From NCBI RefSeq assembly GCF_008831285.2, contig NC_045149.1, forward strand, positions 6,315,500 through 6,379,499: a DNA stretch of 64,000 bases, in the 5' to 3' direction. Below, piece by piece: positions 36,563 through 48,082 of the stretch. The notes under the pieces are model-generated. The model saw only the letters and a list, made by a program, of their open reading frames with translations. It did no database searches and had not been told where the DNA came from. Position 1 is the stretch's first letter; the number at the start of each line of letters is the position of its first letter. A program made the position numbers and the translations under genes. The DNA is from Nymphaea colorata (lineage: Eukaryota > Streptophyta > Magnoliopsida > Nymphaeales > Nymphaeaceae).

Positions 36563-39500
36563 TGTTAACACCCCAAATTTTTCCACATCAAAATTGAAGC
36601 AATGTGAAAATTTCACAAAAGAATTGTGAAAATTTGCAATTTCAAAGCCAATTTCGAATCTAAAGAACAATTAGATTCAAATCGTGAATTTAACCCAAGA
36701 CATGAATCCCAATGCAGGATTACGAGTCCAAATCCAATTGCAAATGTCATTTGAAATTCAAATCCAATTGCAAATTGCAAATTTTGACTTAGATCCAAGA
36801 ATTGGATCTAATTTAGTCTAGAATGCTACGTGGGACCCACGTGTGGGCCCCCACCTAGCCCGTGTGGTCAAGAGCCCCCCAGCGGCCATTCCCCCTCCAT
36901 TTCAAAAAAAATAATAAATAAATAAATATTTTCTCTCAAATTAATTGAAGAAAAGACATTTTCAAGAAGAAATAAAGGAGAAACATAGGAAAAGAGAGAC
37001 AATTATGTCTCTCTCTCTTCTTTAACCAGGTCCTCCTTAAAGAAAAAAAATCATTTTCAAAGAAACAATTACTAGACTGGTCAAACTCACCTAACCTACT
37101 TAATCCAAGGAGGTTTGACCCGGATGCACTCAAATGTGGTGCCAATTCCAGCTAGGTTCGGTCACCACGGGCTCAACACAGTCAAAACGTAAATCTGTCT
37201 CATGATCCAATTAATGAATGAAAATAAACTTCGACCAAACCAAACCCACTTCGACTAAACTTAGTCAAAGTACAATTTAGCTCAATTAAGAGCTTTCTTG
37301 ACCAAAATTTATCAAATTACCTCAAATAAAGTCAAACTACTCGCAAATGAGCTTGGACTTTGGTCAATTGGTCGAAATTGATCAATTTGGACAATTTTGC
37401 CCTTCTACGGTCAAATTAAGATTAAAAAGCCTAAATTTGTTTATGGAAGGCAAATAAACATTTGAATTTTTCAAATACATGAATCAAATACCAAATTTAA
37501 ATTGAATATTTCAAACAAAAGTTTGATTCAGTTGAAATCTAGTTTCAATCAAGTTTTGGACGAAAATACCCTTTTTGAACCAAATTTGATAAAATTTTCA
37601 AATTTTATTAAAATTTAAATTGAATTATCATAATTCAATGGCATTTGGAGCTTAGTAACTAGGTTTAACCTTACAAGCTCGATTTCAAATTAAAAATAAA
37701 TAAAAAGTACAAATAAGGGCAATACCCTGTGGAAGGGCATTTTCGTCTAAAATTTTAGTCAAGATGGTCACCTAGGTCTGAACCCATGTTGACCAAACCT
37801 AGCCCAGCCCACCTAGCTCGTGGAAATGGGCTGAGAAATGGTCAATTAGAGACTTTAAAGCCTATTTAACTCATTTTACAAGTCCCCAAGGTCTTAAGCA
37901 AGTTCCCAAGGTAAGTTAAGAAGGTGGTTGAACCCACCTCCTCCTCTATATAAACCTTCTCTTGGCCACCAAGGAGGGGGATGAAATTTTGAAGAATTCT
38001 ATCAAATTGCTGCAGCCAAGAAGGTAGGAGGGAGAAGCCAAGGAAGAAAGAAGAGGTTCGTCCAAGCCCTCTTCCCCTTTTTCTCTCATTCTCTTCTTCA
38101 CTTTCTTCTATTCTCCCCATTGATTTTGCTAAGTTAGGGTGCTTAAGTGAACCCAAACTTAGGATTTTCGTGGTGAGAAGCCCTCTTTACCACTCCAAAT
38201 TCCAGCAAGCAAGCTATTTCTTATTCTAACTTTGCTAAGCTTGAATCCACGATTGGATTCTTGCTTAGGATTGCTTGAGTTAGAAAACAAGTGAAGACGA
38301 ACGACAAGCATCAAGACCGACCGCAAGGTAGGTGGTTTTAACTCACTTCTCTTCTACTTTAGCTTATTGTTGATTTATTTTAATTCCAGCAATTCGTGGG
38401 ATGGTTTATTTTCATTTGCTTACAGATGGGAATGATGTCCAGTTAAGGGAAACCTACGCTTCAATGTACATGTTAATGCATAATGCATGCATATGTCGGT
38501 TTTTCTTAAATACGAACCCAAGTATCAAATTTTGAAATGGGCCCCAAGGCCACGTCCCTTTCAAAGGAACCAACTTAATACCATTTTAAACTCCCTACCA
38601 TGAGAGAATCCCACGGTGAGAGAGTGATTTTGCTGTACCATGTATGATGAAAATGCCTATAAGGGATGGATACGTTCTTATGAATGTGATCCACCCTTGC
38701 ATGGCGAAATGATGGACGAATAAGCTTGAGCATTATTTTATTTTCTTTCTTATTCACAGTCATTTTGATTCATGTCTTTCAATTTAATTGATCAAGGGTA
38801 GTAGGGAAGATTTGAAACAAGTTTTCAATCTTCCTACATAAAATAACCCAGCCATGAATCATCATGATTCATGAGTCATGCAGTCCCTTGATAAAATTTC
38901 ATTTTGAAGAGTAAGGTATGTATATATATATATATATACGTTGTTATATATATATATACATGTGTCCAATCTCTTGTTGAAAATCATTTTTCTTCTCTTA
39001 AAATCAGGTTGGAATACGTTTCCAAACTGGTTTTTAAGAAGGATGATCATTTTGATTGATTTTCATAGTGCAACGCTATGAAATTGTTTTCATTTCATTT
39101 TTACTTAATTTCAGCAAACTCATACGTAAGATGTATGTATATTGTTGAAATCAGACCATGTTTCATAGGAATTTGTTTAAGAATATCAAAATTTACATAT
39201 TTGAAAGGCCAATTATCCTAGAATCATCCAAAGGAGTTGATGATTTCATTACTACGAAATCTAGAATTTGAATCTATTTGAAAGACTTGTCATTTCCATC
39301 TAAGAAACAAGATATTTATTGGAATCAATGTCGTCAATTTTCAGCTATTTAAATCAACACAAGGTCTGATTTTTAGCTATTTTGAAACGAAAGTGGATGT
39401 CATCCACGTCTCCCATCCATTTCAAAGATTGAACTTGGCATCACTTATATATTTTCATCATTTTGATAATTTTATGTCAAGCCTCAAGCTTATGGACTAC

Positions 39501-40218
39501 ATCTCTAATTCATGTGCTTAATCATATAATGAGCACATATAGATAAAAGTCCTACATTTTAATCAATCCTCATCCATAGATTGTATGACGTGCAATATAG
39601 ACTTTGAGAGATTATGAGAAAGTGAAGAATGTATGTTTCATATGAATGAATCTTGAGGGATTATGAGAGAGGAAGAATGATTGTTCCATATAGTTTCCCT
39701 TCCTGTTTCATGCATTCACCTTCACTCAAACTCAATAGCACCACATGCACATTCTCAAGACGTTAAGTGATTCAAATTTAAGTTGCAAAAAGTGACCAAG
39801 TCATATTGCAATGAGAATTTGTAAACCTCACTTAACTTCAAAGAAAACACAACAATGCATTCATAATCTTTTGGCCAAAATACGTTTGAAAACAACATGT
39901 TTTCTAACAATTTGGACCTATGTTCTTTCAAAGAATGAAGTCTACAAATCACATGATTTGACAAAAGAAGAGTTCGAAATCAATTTTGAACATAAGATGA
40001 TCATCATCATCTAGAGTTCACAACAAAGAACTCAATTCCAAATCTTCAAAATCCTCAAGAATTATGTGTTTTCAAATAACACCAAAACAAATGTTTTTAA
40101 ACCAGCTTGAAACCCCCCAATATTCAAATTCAATTATTCAAAAAAAAAATGAATTTCGGTTCTTGAATCCAAAACCTCAATGCATAGGCATATAGGATTT
40201 GCATCAATAACTTGTATA
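36563..40218 (+). repeat. LTR2 (shared by elements 1 and 2), 3' end lost in the gap
   Basis: It starts TGTTAACACCCC and aligns with LTR1 until 'aacttgtata', where the N run begins. By comparison with LTR1 about 180 bp of U5 is missing. The TATA box is at 37,947. It serves as 3' LTR of element 1 and 5' LTR of element 2. It shares an insertion (ggctgagaaatg) with LTR3 but resembles LTR1 more in the U5 region. Confidence 0.9.
37947..37953 (+). promoter_or_regulatory. TATA box of LTR2
   Basis: CTCTATATAAACC, conserved with LTR1 and LTR3. Confidence 0.65.
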
Positions 40219-40318
40219 NNNNNNNNNNNNNNNNNNNNNNNNNNNNNNNNNNNNNNNNNNNNNNNNNNNNNNNNNNNNNNNNNNNNNNNNNNNNNNNNNN
40301 NNNNNNNNNNNNNNNNNN
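40219..40318. other. Assembly gap (100 N)
   Basis: Exactly 100 N, the usual placeholder for a gap of unknown size. It hides the U5 end of LTR2, the primer-binding site and the start of the element 2 leader. At least about 200 bp must be missing, so the true length is not 100. Confidence 0.98.
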
Positions 40319-40539
40319 AGTCAATGCTAGTACATAAATTTGGTTTAGGTATACCATAAATTTTGGATAAAAGAATCATTTACCATTTATTTCCATAGGT
40401 TCCAAGACCAATTTTCAAAAAATGCATATAGGCAAGAGTCCTAGGAATTGCATTATCAATTTTTCATTAACTGCTTGTTTGGACGCATGTGATGTTTTAC
40501 TTTGCCCCTAAGTCCATGTCCAACCCAATGTCAAAACTC

Positions 40540-41757
40540 TTCTCGAGTCTCTATTGGGTCAATTCATGTCAAGGTCTAATACCTTCTCTTGTCTAGATGG
40601 ACTCAGAAAGTATCTTCCCATTGACCACATCCTATTCGGGTCATGTCAAGGCCGATCCGGACTTCGCATCATCCCAGTGGAGTCTACCTACCTCAGTGGT
40701 ATCTTTCATGGTACCAACTTTTCGGTGTATGTTCCCGGATCACTTAGAGGGATTGCGGTCTTGAAGAAGCAGTCAGTCTTGCCATACAGCCTATCAATGG
40801 CAATCTAATCCATGCAATTGCTGAAGATGGAACCCAAGGACCAACACATTCTGGTTTCCATGGGGTGAAATGACAATCACTCTTGATGAGTTCTCCAACA
40901 TTATGGGTTTGCCAGAACCAAAAGGTGACCAAGAGGTCCAATTGAAGACCAGTTCCTTGTAAACCAAGGTCAAGTCAAAACTCTAGAAGTGATTCGTAAA
41001 CTCACAGGGAAAAGGAGTTGGCATTTTCTAGAGAAAGATGGACATCAATATCTTCAACTACAGAGCTTGGTGAAACATACTCCCAATTTGTCAACCCTGC
41101 GTCACTATCTAGAACTGTTGCAGACAAGTACAAAAACTCCATAGTGACTTGTACCGTGGGTCTTATCTTCTTCAATAATGAAGAACACATAATGGATTTC
41201 CGCATAGCTCGCTCTTCAGAAAATGGGGGCATGTCCAAGTCCGTCACATTTCCATAGCAATGGCAGCCTTGGCATTCCTTTACAGAGGGTTGGCCAAATT
41301 TTCAATTGGAGATGCAGACTCGATAGAAGGATGTGTCTTTGCACTGCAAGCATGGTTCTACAAACATGTGGGCCACATCATGTCATTTTCAAACACAGAC
41401 GGTCAGTTATCTAGTATGGAGCACTACCGCAGAAAGATGGAGGAAGTTGATGACTCCACCATCATTTGGGACTTCTTTGATCGAGAGGTCATCAAGTCAA
41501 GATACACTTACAACCCAGTCAGAGGAAGTCTTCTATTGGGACCGTTTTTCATAATTGAATATCATCCGGAGCGTTGCCTCAGGCAATTCTCACTGCGTCA
41601 GAGGAAGGCATATCCAATTGAGTCGGAAGGAGCCATTGTGGAGTGTGAACTAGACACTGAAGAGTGGTCCGGGATATACACCTATGCCAGCAACGTTGGG
41701 AATCATTTGCTCACTTGTATCTTGTCCTTGGTCCAGGAATGGGTCCCGAATATGTAA
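40540..41757 (+). pseudogene. ORF1 remnant of element 2, plant-mobile-domain-like
   Basis: Three frames carry collinear coding pieces. The middle piece has TFWFPWGEMTITLDEFSNI and MGLPEPKG. The last (41,260-41,757) has MAALAFLYRGLAKF and GCVFALQAWFYKHV and ends EWVPNM. These resemble the plant mobile domain (PMD, 'aminotransferase-like'), with its pattern of a GEMTITL..V..LLGLP motif followed by LA.LYR and G....LQ.W. Ogre/Tat elements are known to carry an extra ORF1 of unclear function between the 5' LTR and gag. Indels break it several times. A function in targeting or silencing escape is only a guess. Confidence 0.6.
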
Positions 41758-41936
41758 AATGGTGGGATGAAGTTCGCCCATCTATCCTTCTGTCCTAGAT
41801 TGTCATGTCTAGTTCATTGTCATTAAGCCAAAATTTGTCAAGTTTTGTCAAGTTATGTTAAACTTTGTCAAGTTTTGTCATTCTCATCTTCTTTTAATAT
41901 GTAATCAAAATTTGTCACCTCTCATCAATTCACATC

Positions 41937-41964
41937 CTAACATTTTCATTTTTCTTCTTGCAAG
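41937..41964 (+). other. Possible intron acceptor before gag of element 2
   Basis: CTAAC is followed by a T/C-rich tract and TTGCAAG, 15 nt before the gag ATG at 41,980. This fits a plant branch point and 3' splice site that would bring gag close to the cap. In element 1 the AG is changed (GCAACG at 29,329-29,334). Confidence 0.4.
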
Positions 41965-41979
41965 GTGAACATCCGCTTT

Positions 41980-43720
41980 ATGGTTGAAACCAGAAGCCAA
42001 AGCAGGAGAAGGAGTGAAATGGAGCTTGATCAACCTTTTATAGGAGACAGGGGAGAAGAATCCTCCTCAGAAACACCTCCCAAGCTGGAAATAAATGACC
42101 CAGAATTTGAGGAATACAGAAGATTCCGGAAATACATGATCATGTTCAATGAAGAACAAGCGCAGGCAGAAAAAGCCAAAAGAAAGGGAAGAAAACAAGA
42201 AAGTACTCATCAAGCAGTTCAGACTCTTCTGAAGACGCTACAACAGAATCTAGTAGTGAGGAAGAACCGAAAACTCCCAAGAAAAAGAAGAAGGGAGAAT
42301 CCTGGAAAACAAAAATCCAGGAAGTTGAAAAAAAGTTAAATGCAGTACAACTTAAAGGCAAGAACAAGAGGAATTTCACTTGCGAAGATTTCTACGAAAG
42401 CTTCGAAAATGACAAACACATAAAAACTTGCCCAAGAAATTTATCAAATTTGATGGCCATGGAGACCCAAAGGCACATTTGGCCATGTTCTTTGCTGAAT
42501 GCTACAAATTCCGCCACAATCATAGGGCCCTCTTTCGATGTTTCCCTAGAAGCCTAGAAGAATTGCAGCACAATGGTATCGGGAACACATCAACCCAGTG
42601 GAATTGAAAAATTTTGACATGTTAATCAACCTTTTCATCGAAAGGTTCATTCAAACGTTGAAACTGCACCAACGATCACCACATTATGCTATCTAAAACA
42701 GAGGCCAGTGAAAAGGTGAGAGATTTTATTCAGAGGTGGAGGTCTTCTTGCAACAAGATGAGAGACCCAATCTCTCAATCCCATGCACTGGGATTGATCG
42801 TAAACAATTTGACACAACCATTAAGGAGCCTCATTTCCAATGCTCCAATCAAGTCTTTCATCGATCTCACTGAGAGGGCAGAATGCATTGAAGCAGGAAT
42901 TGAGAATGGAGCTTTGATGCTGTCATCCCGGTAAAAGTAAGGGAAGATACAAAAAGAATAGCAGAAGTCAGAATGCTCCAGCCAACATCGTGGCCAACGC
43001 TGCAGCCTTCAAGAAAGAAAAGTCTGAATATCCTAAGAATAAAGGGGTAATGGACAAAGCTAGTGGCAGTAGTAGTGGCACCAAAACAAACATCCTGGAT
43101 GGGGGTACGATAGAAATTTACTCCATTACAACAAGTTATGAAGAGGTCATGCATATGCTAATCGAAAGAGGTACTCTGTTTCTCCCAAAAGTCTCCAACC
43201 CCCACCAATGATGGGGAAAAACAAGAGCAATTCTGCAAATTTCATCGCGCTCCAGGACATGATACAGAAGACTGCCTTGTACTTAAAAATATTGTGCAAG
43301 ATGCAGTTGACAAAGAAATAATCAAAGAGATCAGTGAACAGCCGGACATTCTCAAGAATCCTTTTCCTAAACATGGCAAAGGAATAGTTTCGATGGTCAG
43401 ATTTTCAACAGGTCGTCAAATTATGGTGACAAACAAAAGGGATACAGCGTCCCTGGATTTCTTTGGATTGCTTTTCAAACATGATAAAGGATCCATCAAT
43501 GCACAAACCGGACTGGTTAAACAAGACCATCTGACAGAGATTGATCAGAAGTCACAAGTGTGCGACCCTGAACCATTGGAATCCATTTTCAATGAATTGG
43601 ACCCTTACCTGAAGTCAAGAAGGGAGGGTTTAGCCTAACAGGGGAATGAATGGGCTTTTGAATTATGTGAAAATAGTCCGATCATATTCTCTGATAAAGA
43701 TCTACCAACTGGAGGTGCAT
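41980..43720 (+). pseudogene. gag of element 2 (multiple one-base deletions)
   Basis: The start MVETRSQSRRRSEMELDQPF matches element 1. Compared with element 1, single bases are missing near 42,180, 42,423, 42,558, 42,653, 42,707, 42,917, 42,952, 43,083, 43,200, 43,603 and 43,635, nearly all in runs of A, C, G or T. The capsid region and knuckle (about 43,230-43,275) are recognisable, but split over frames. Where element 1 has nonsense codons in the first half, this copy has sense codons. Either the copy is a recent pseudogene or the sequence has indel errors. The protein role is as for element 1. Confidence 0.85.
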
Positions 43721-44310
43721 CGCACAATGACGCCTTGCACATAGTGATAGAGACAAGGGGCACCAGAGTCTCCCACGTTTTAATTGATGGTGGAGCAAGC
43801 CTGAACATCTGTCCACAACAAACAGCTCGTGAGTTGGGCATAAGACAGGCTGACTATACTCCATCCAAAATTTTCATCCATGGATATGACGGGACAGGAC
43901 AACCATGCCTAGGATGCATATGTCTGGATTTGAATATTTCTGAGACGTATCATCGGGTTTTATTTCATGTGGTGGATATAGAACCCTCCTTCAACTTGTT
44001 GCTTGGCAGGCCATGGATCCATGCTACCAATGCAGTTCCCTCCACTCTACATCAGTGCGTCAAATGGACTTACAACGGGAATTCTATAACCATCTATGCA
44101 GAGGATAGGGAAAGTCGGCTTGTACACCCAATGATTCCGGTACCAACATATACAATTGAGGTACCCAGTATTCGAGTCTGCAAAGAAGAAGAAATATCTC
44201 AAAGTCTTAGCAGGTTGGCCATTCAGAAACCAAAGAAACAGGTATGGGTGAAAAGGGGTACCAAACTTGAAACAAGTTACAAAAGTCATCCGTTGTTCAA
44301 GAATTCTGCC
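43721..44310 (+). CDS. Protease of element 2
   Basis: An open frame continues from GASHNDALHIVIETRG through the active site LIDGGASLN (GAT 43,786-43,788) and LLLGRPWIHA to about 44,300. A one-base deletion in an A run then shifts the frame. The G-patch-like tail survives only in other frames (44,320-44,450), and the annotated frame ends at 44,409 with nonsense protein. The gag-protease junction is intact here, unlike element 1. Protease cleaves the gag-pol polyprotein. Confidence 0.82.
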
Positions 44311-44409
44311 AGAATGAGAAAGGATTGGATTTACTCATACGCCATGGCTACCAGCCATTTACTGGCCTTGGCAAACATGAAAATGGAATCTTGGAACCAG
44401 TTACCTTGA

Positions 44410-44690
44410 CAGGACAATGAGGCACTCAAGCCTTGGGGTGCCACAGCTATGAAAAAGTGGATGTTGAGGAAGAATTCAAGCCAGTACTTTCGTCAAGAGC
44501 AATACCATAGGCGGATGTTCACCATCAATTTGAATCAACAAATCCGCCATCATTTTGTCATTTTGTCGTCATTGTACTCAAATAGACCAAGTGTCTTCAT
44601 TTTGTAATACCTTCAAAAATACAATGACAAATGCAAATTACTTCCATATACAATGTCTCAAATTCATCTAACTTCTTTACAATCTTTAGG
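44410..44690 (+). other. Protease tail/RT spacer of element 2 with possible intron acceptor
   Basis: It contains the frame-shifted end of the G-patch-like tail, then non-coding sequence. CTAAC (44,668-44,672), a pyrimidine-rich tract and AG (44,688-44,689) stand directly before GATGG, as in element 1. Confidence 0.5.
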
Positions 44691-47036
44691 ATGGCATTTG
44701 AGGATCAAACATCAAAAGCTTTTAAGGAGATAAATCCAGAACTCACTGAGGCCGAATGTCCAGAGTTCATCCAAATGAGAAAGCAAGATCAACCGTCACC
44801 TCTGATTAATGATCCGATTGAGGAAATTAACATTGGCACGGAAGAGAGTCCAAAGATTTTGCAAATTGGAACAAGTCTCTCAGCAGAAGAAAGAAAAGAG
44901 TTGATAGATTTCCTCAAAAAGCATCAAGAAGCCTTTGCGTGGACTTATGAGGACATGCCAGGACTTGATACAAAATTAGTCGAGCATCGACTACCATTGA
45001 AACCAGAATGCAAGCCAATCAAACAAAAGTTGAGGAAACTAGACCCTCGTCTTGAGGGGCAAGTTAAGGAAGGCCTGGAAGACCTACTAAAGGCAGGGTT
45101 CATCCGAACAATCGACTATCCTGAATGGTTAGCAAACATTGTGGTAGTCCCAAAGAAAAATGGCAAAATTCGGCTCTGCATCGATTTCAGAGATTTAATA
45201 AGGCTACACCAAAGGATGACTACCCACTTCCAAACATTGACTTGTTGGTAGACAGTACCGCAGGTCACGCTATGTTCTCCTTTATGGATGGATATTCTGG
45301 TTATAACCAAATTAAGTTGGCAGCTCAAGATCAAGCCAAAACATCATTTACAACCCCATGGGGTACCTTCTGCTATACAGTAATGCCATTTGGTTTGAAG
45401 AACGCTGGGGCAACATATCAAAGGGCTATGGCAGCTATTTTTCATGACCAAATACATCAAATCATGGATGCATATGTAGATGATCTACTAATTAAGTCAA
45501 AAACAAGGGAGAATCACATCAACATTCTCTCTCAAGTTTTGATAGACTCTTACAATACAAACTTAGATTGAATCCACAAAAATATGTATTTGGTGTGGAA
45601 TCCGGTAAGCTTTTGGGATTTATGGTCAGCCAAAAGGGAATCGAGATGGATCCTTCCAAAGCAAAGGCGATCATCGAAATGTCACCCCCAACAAATCTTA
45701 AGGAGCTACGCAGCTTGCAAGGCAGAATTCAATCAATCAGAAGGTTTATATCTAATCTCGCCATGAGATGCGAACCCTTCAACCATTTACTGCGGAAAGG
45801 AGTCAAATTTGAATGGGGGCATGAATGTCAAGCCTCATTCGAAATGATCAAGAAGTATCTTCTTTGCCCACCAATTTTAAAACCTCCAATTTTAGGGGAA
45901 CCTCTACTCCTTTACATCACAGTTAACGATTCAGCCTGTGGTGGATTTCTGGCTCAATATGAAGAAGGATGCCGAATAGAACATGCCATTTATTACATCA
46001 GTAAGACATTTGTGCAGTATGAAAAGAACTACTCGCACATGGAAAAAACTTGCTTAGCCTTGGTGTGGATGTGTCAAAAATTAAGGCATTATCTATTGGC
46101 TTGTGAAGTTAAAATTTTATCCAAACTTAATCCACTCAAATATATCCTCGAACAGCCATTTCTGAATGGAAGGATAGCAAAGTGGCAGGTTTTGCTGATG
46201 CAATATGATTTGGAATATGTGTCACAAAAATCAATCAAGGGGCAAGCCATTGCAGACCAATTGGCAGATTTTCCTCTATATGAAGAAATTAGAACAAATG
46301 ATGATTTTCCAGATGAGCAAATCCTGACAACTGAACCAGAGCCGATTTGGGAGATGTACTTTGATGGATCTAAGAGCACAGCTGGGGCAGGCATTGGGAT
46401 ACTTTTCATTACACCAGAAAGGGAAATGATTCCTTACTCTCTCAAATTGAATTTTTCCTGCACGCATAATATGGCAGAGTACGAGGCCCTAATCCAAGGA
46501 CTCAAAATGTTGCTCAAATTTAAAGTGCAGAGAGTTCGCATTTTTGGAGATTCTCTCTTAGCTGTCAGTCAGGTCAATGGAGATTGGCAAGTCAAAGATC
46601 AAAAATTGATCCTATATCAAGAGTTAGCAGCTTCCCTCTTAAGACAGTTCGAGGAATGTCAACTCTTACATGTCAAAAGAGAATTTAACCCAATAGCAGA
46701 CGGTTTAGCCAGTTTAGGCTCTACCATTGCCTTCAAACCTGGAGAATCTATCAGATCTTTTGAAGTTGGAAGACTCGAACAACCATCTTTTGTCATACCA
46801 GAACAGGTGTTGCAAGCAGAAAGTAGAGAAACACCATGGTATCAGAACATCAAGGATTTTCTCCAAACTGGAACACTTCCACCAGAAATGTCTCGAAAAG
46901 AGCAAAGAGTTTTGAGACACATGTCTTCAAGATATTTCATTCTAGCCGACATCCTATACAGAAGAGGATTCAGCACAGAATATGCTAGATGTCTCGATGC
47001 AAATGAGGCACTAGAAGTCATTCAAGAAGCCCATGA
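44691..47036 (+). pseudogene. RT, RNase H and archaeal-type RNase H of element 2
   Basis: RT begins at ATG 44,691. One-base deletions near 45,198 (gatttaataagg) and 45,537 (caagttttgatag) split it into three frames, with YVDD at 45,473-45,484. From 45,568 a long uninterrupted frame covers the RT thumb, the Ty3-type RNase H (about 45,895-46,290) and the archaeal-type RNase H (about 46,350-46,730). The first RNase H has NDSACGG and HMEKTCLAL, but SKLNPLKYIL where a catalytic TDH..L motif is usual, so it is probably inactive. The second keeps D, E, D, D in YFDGS, AEYEAL, GDSLL and IADGLA. RT copies RNA to DNA while RNase H removes the RNA strand. Confidence 0.9.
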
Positions 47037-48082
47037 AGAATTTGTGGGGACATGTAGGGTATCAGACCCTCGTCAAGCAGATAGTCAGAGCAGGGTACTA
47101 TTGGCCCACAATGCAAAGAGACTGTCACCAATTTGTCAAGAAATGCATCAAATGTCAGTTGCATGCACCATCAATTCATGCTCCAGCAGCGTACCTTCAT
47201 TCGGTCAGCTCACCATGGCCATTCTCCATGTGGGCCTTCGACGTAGTCGGTCCAATCAATCCACCTGCCTCAAATGGACACAGGTATTTTCTTGCAGCTA
47301 CAGATTACTTCACCAAATGGGTGGAAGCGATCACTTTAAAAACAGTCGAAGGACAACACGTAGTGTCCTTCATTCATAAAAATCTTTTGTGTAGATTTGG
47401 CATCCCGCATGATGTCGTTTCTGATAACGGTACTCATTTCAAAAATGAGAAAATGCGCAATCTTTGTCATAAACACAAAATACAACATCACTTTTCTGCC
47501 CCATATTACCCTCAAGGTAATGGTCAGGCAGAAGCAACCAACAAGATTTTGATTCGTGTCTTAGAAAGGACAGTTGAAACAGGCCGAGATTGGCACGAGA
47601 AAATGCACAATGCACTTTGGGCGTATCGAACCACAATTCGGACACCCACCAATGTTATACCAGCAGAATTAGTATATGGAACGGAAATTGTCCTTCCATT
47701 ACATGTCCAAAAACCAGCAATGAAATTTGCTGCTCTCATTGAACTCCCAATTAACAAATACCAAAAAAAGAGACTTACTCAATTAGACCTCTTAGACGAG
47801 AAAAGACTACAAGCGGCAGAGCATGCCGAAGTCTATCGTAAGAGAGTCGCCCGACATTATGCCAAATCAGTCATTGAAAGAAAATTTCAGGTAAATGATC
47901 TTGTTTTAAGATCCATAGTTCCACTCAGGAGTAGACCCAAAAGAAAATGGGCGCCGAACTGGGAAGGACCATATGTTGTCAAAGAGGTTCTACCTCACAA
48001 TTCTTATCGACTGATTGATGCCGATGGGGTTGAAATCCCCGATCCAATTAATGCTTTGCATCTCAAAAAATTCTATACTTGA
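47037..48082 (+). CDS. Integrase of element 2
   Basis: The open frame ends at TGA 48,080-48,082, about 345 residues from the shift point. The zinc-binding region ends CHQFVKKCIKCQLHA. The catalytic core has FDVVGPI (near 47,240), VVSDNGTHFKNEK (near 47,420) and NGQAEATNK (near 47,525), giving the D, D, E triad. The C-terminal part has FQVNDLVLRS and WEGPYVVKEVLP, the GPY/F module, and no chromodomain follows. It inserts element cDNA into chromosomes. The upstream end is broken by two one-base deletions near 47,036 (gaagaatttgtgggg). Otherwise it is intact, in contrast to element 1. Confidence 0.9.

Larger units (their letters stand above)
25132..40318 (+). mobile_element. Tat/Ogre-lineage Ty3/gypsy element 1 (with shared LTR2)
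   Basis: The order is LTR1 (25,132-28,972), leader, gag, protease with G-patch-like tail, RT, RNase H, archaeal-type RNase H, integrase, about 1.06 kb of untranslated sequence, polypurine tract, and LTR2 (from 36,563). The gene order and second RNase H define the Tat lineage of plant Ty3/gypsy elements. It lacks the extra ORF1 seen in element 2. At least eight nonsense codons and a few frameshifts make it non-autonomous. LTR2 is shared with element 2. Confidence 0.92.

Noticed and set aside
40130-40379. Minus-strand frames spanning the N run
   Set aside because: They are open only because N codons have no stops.
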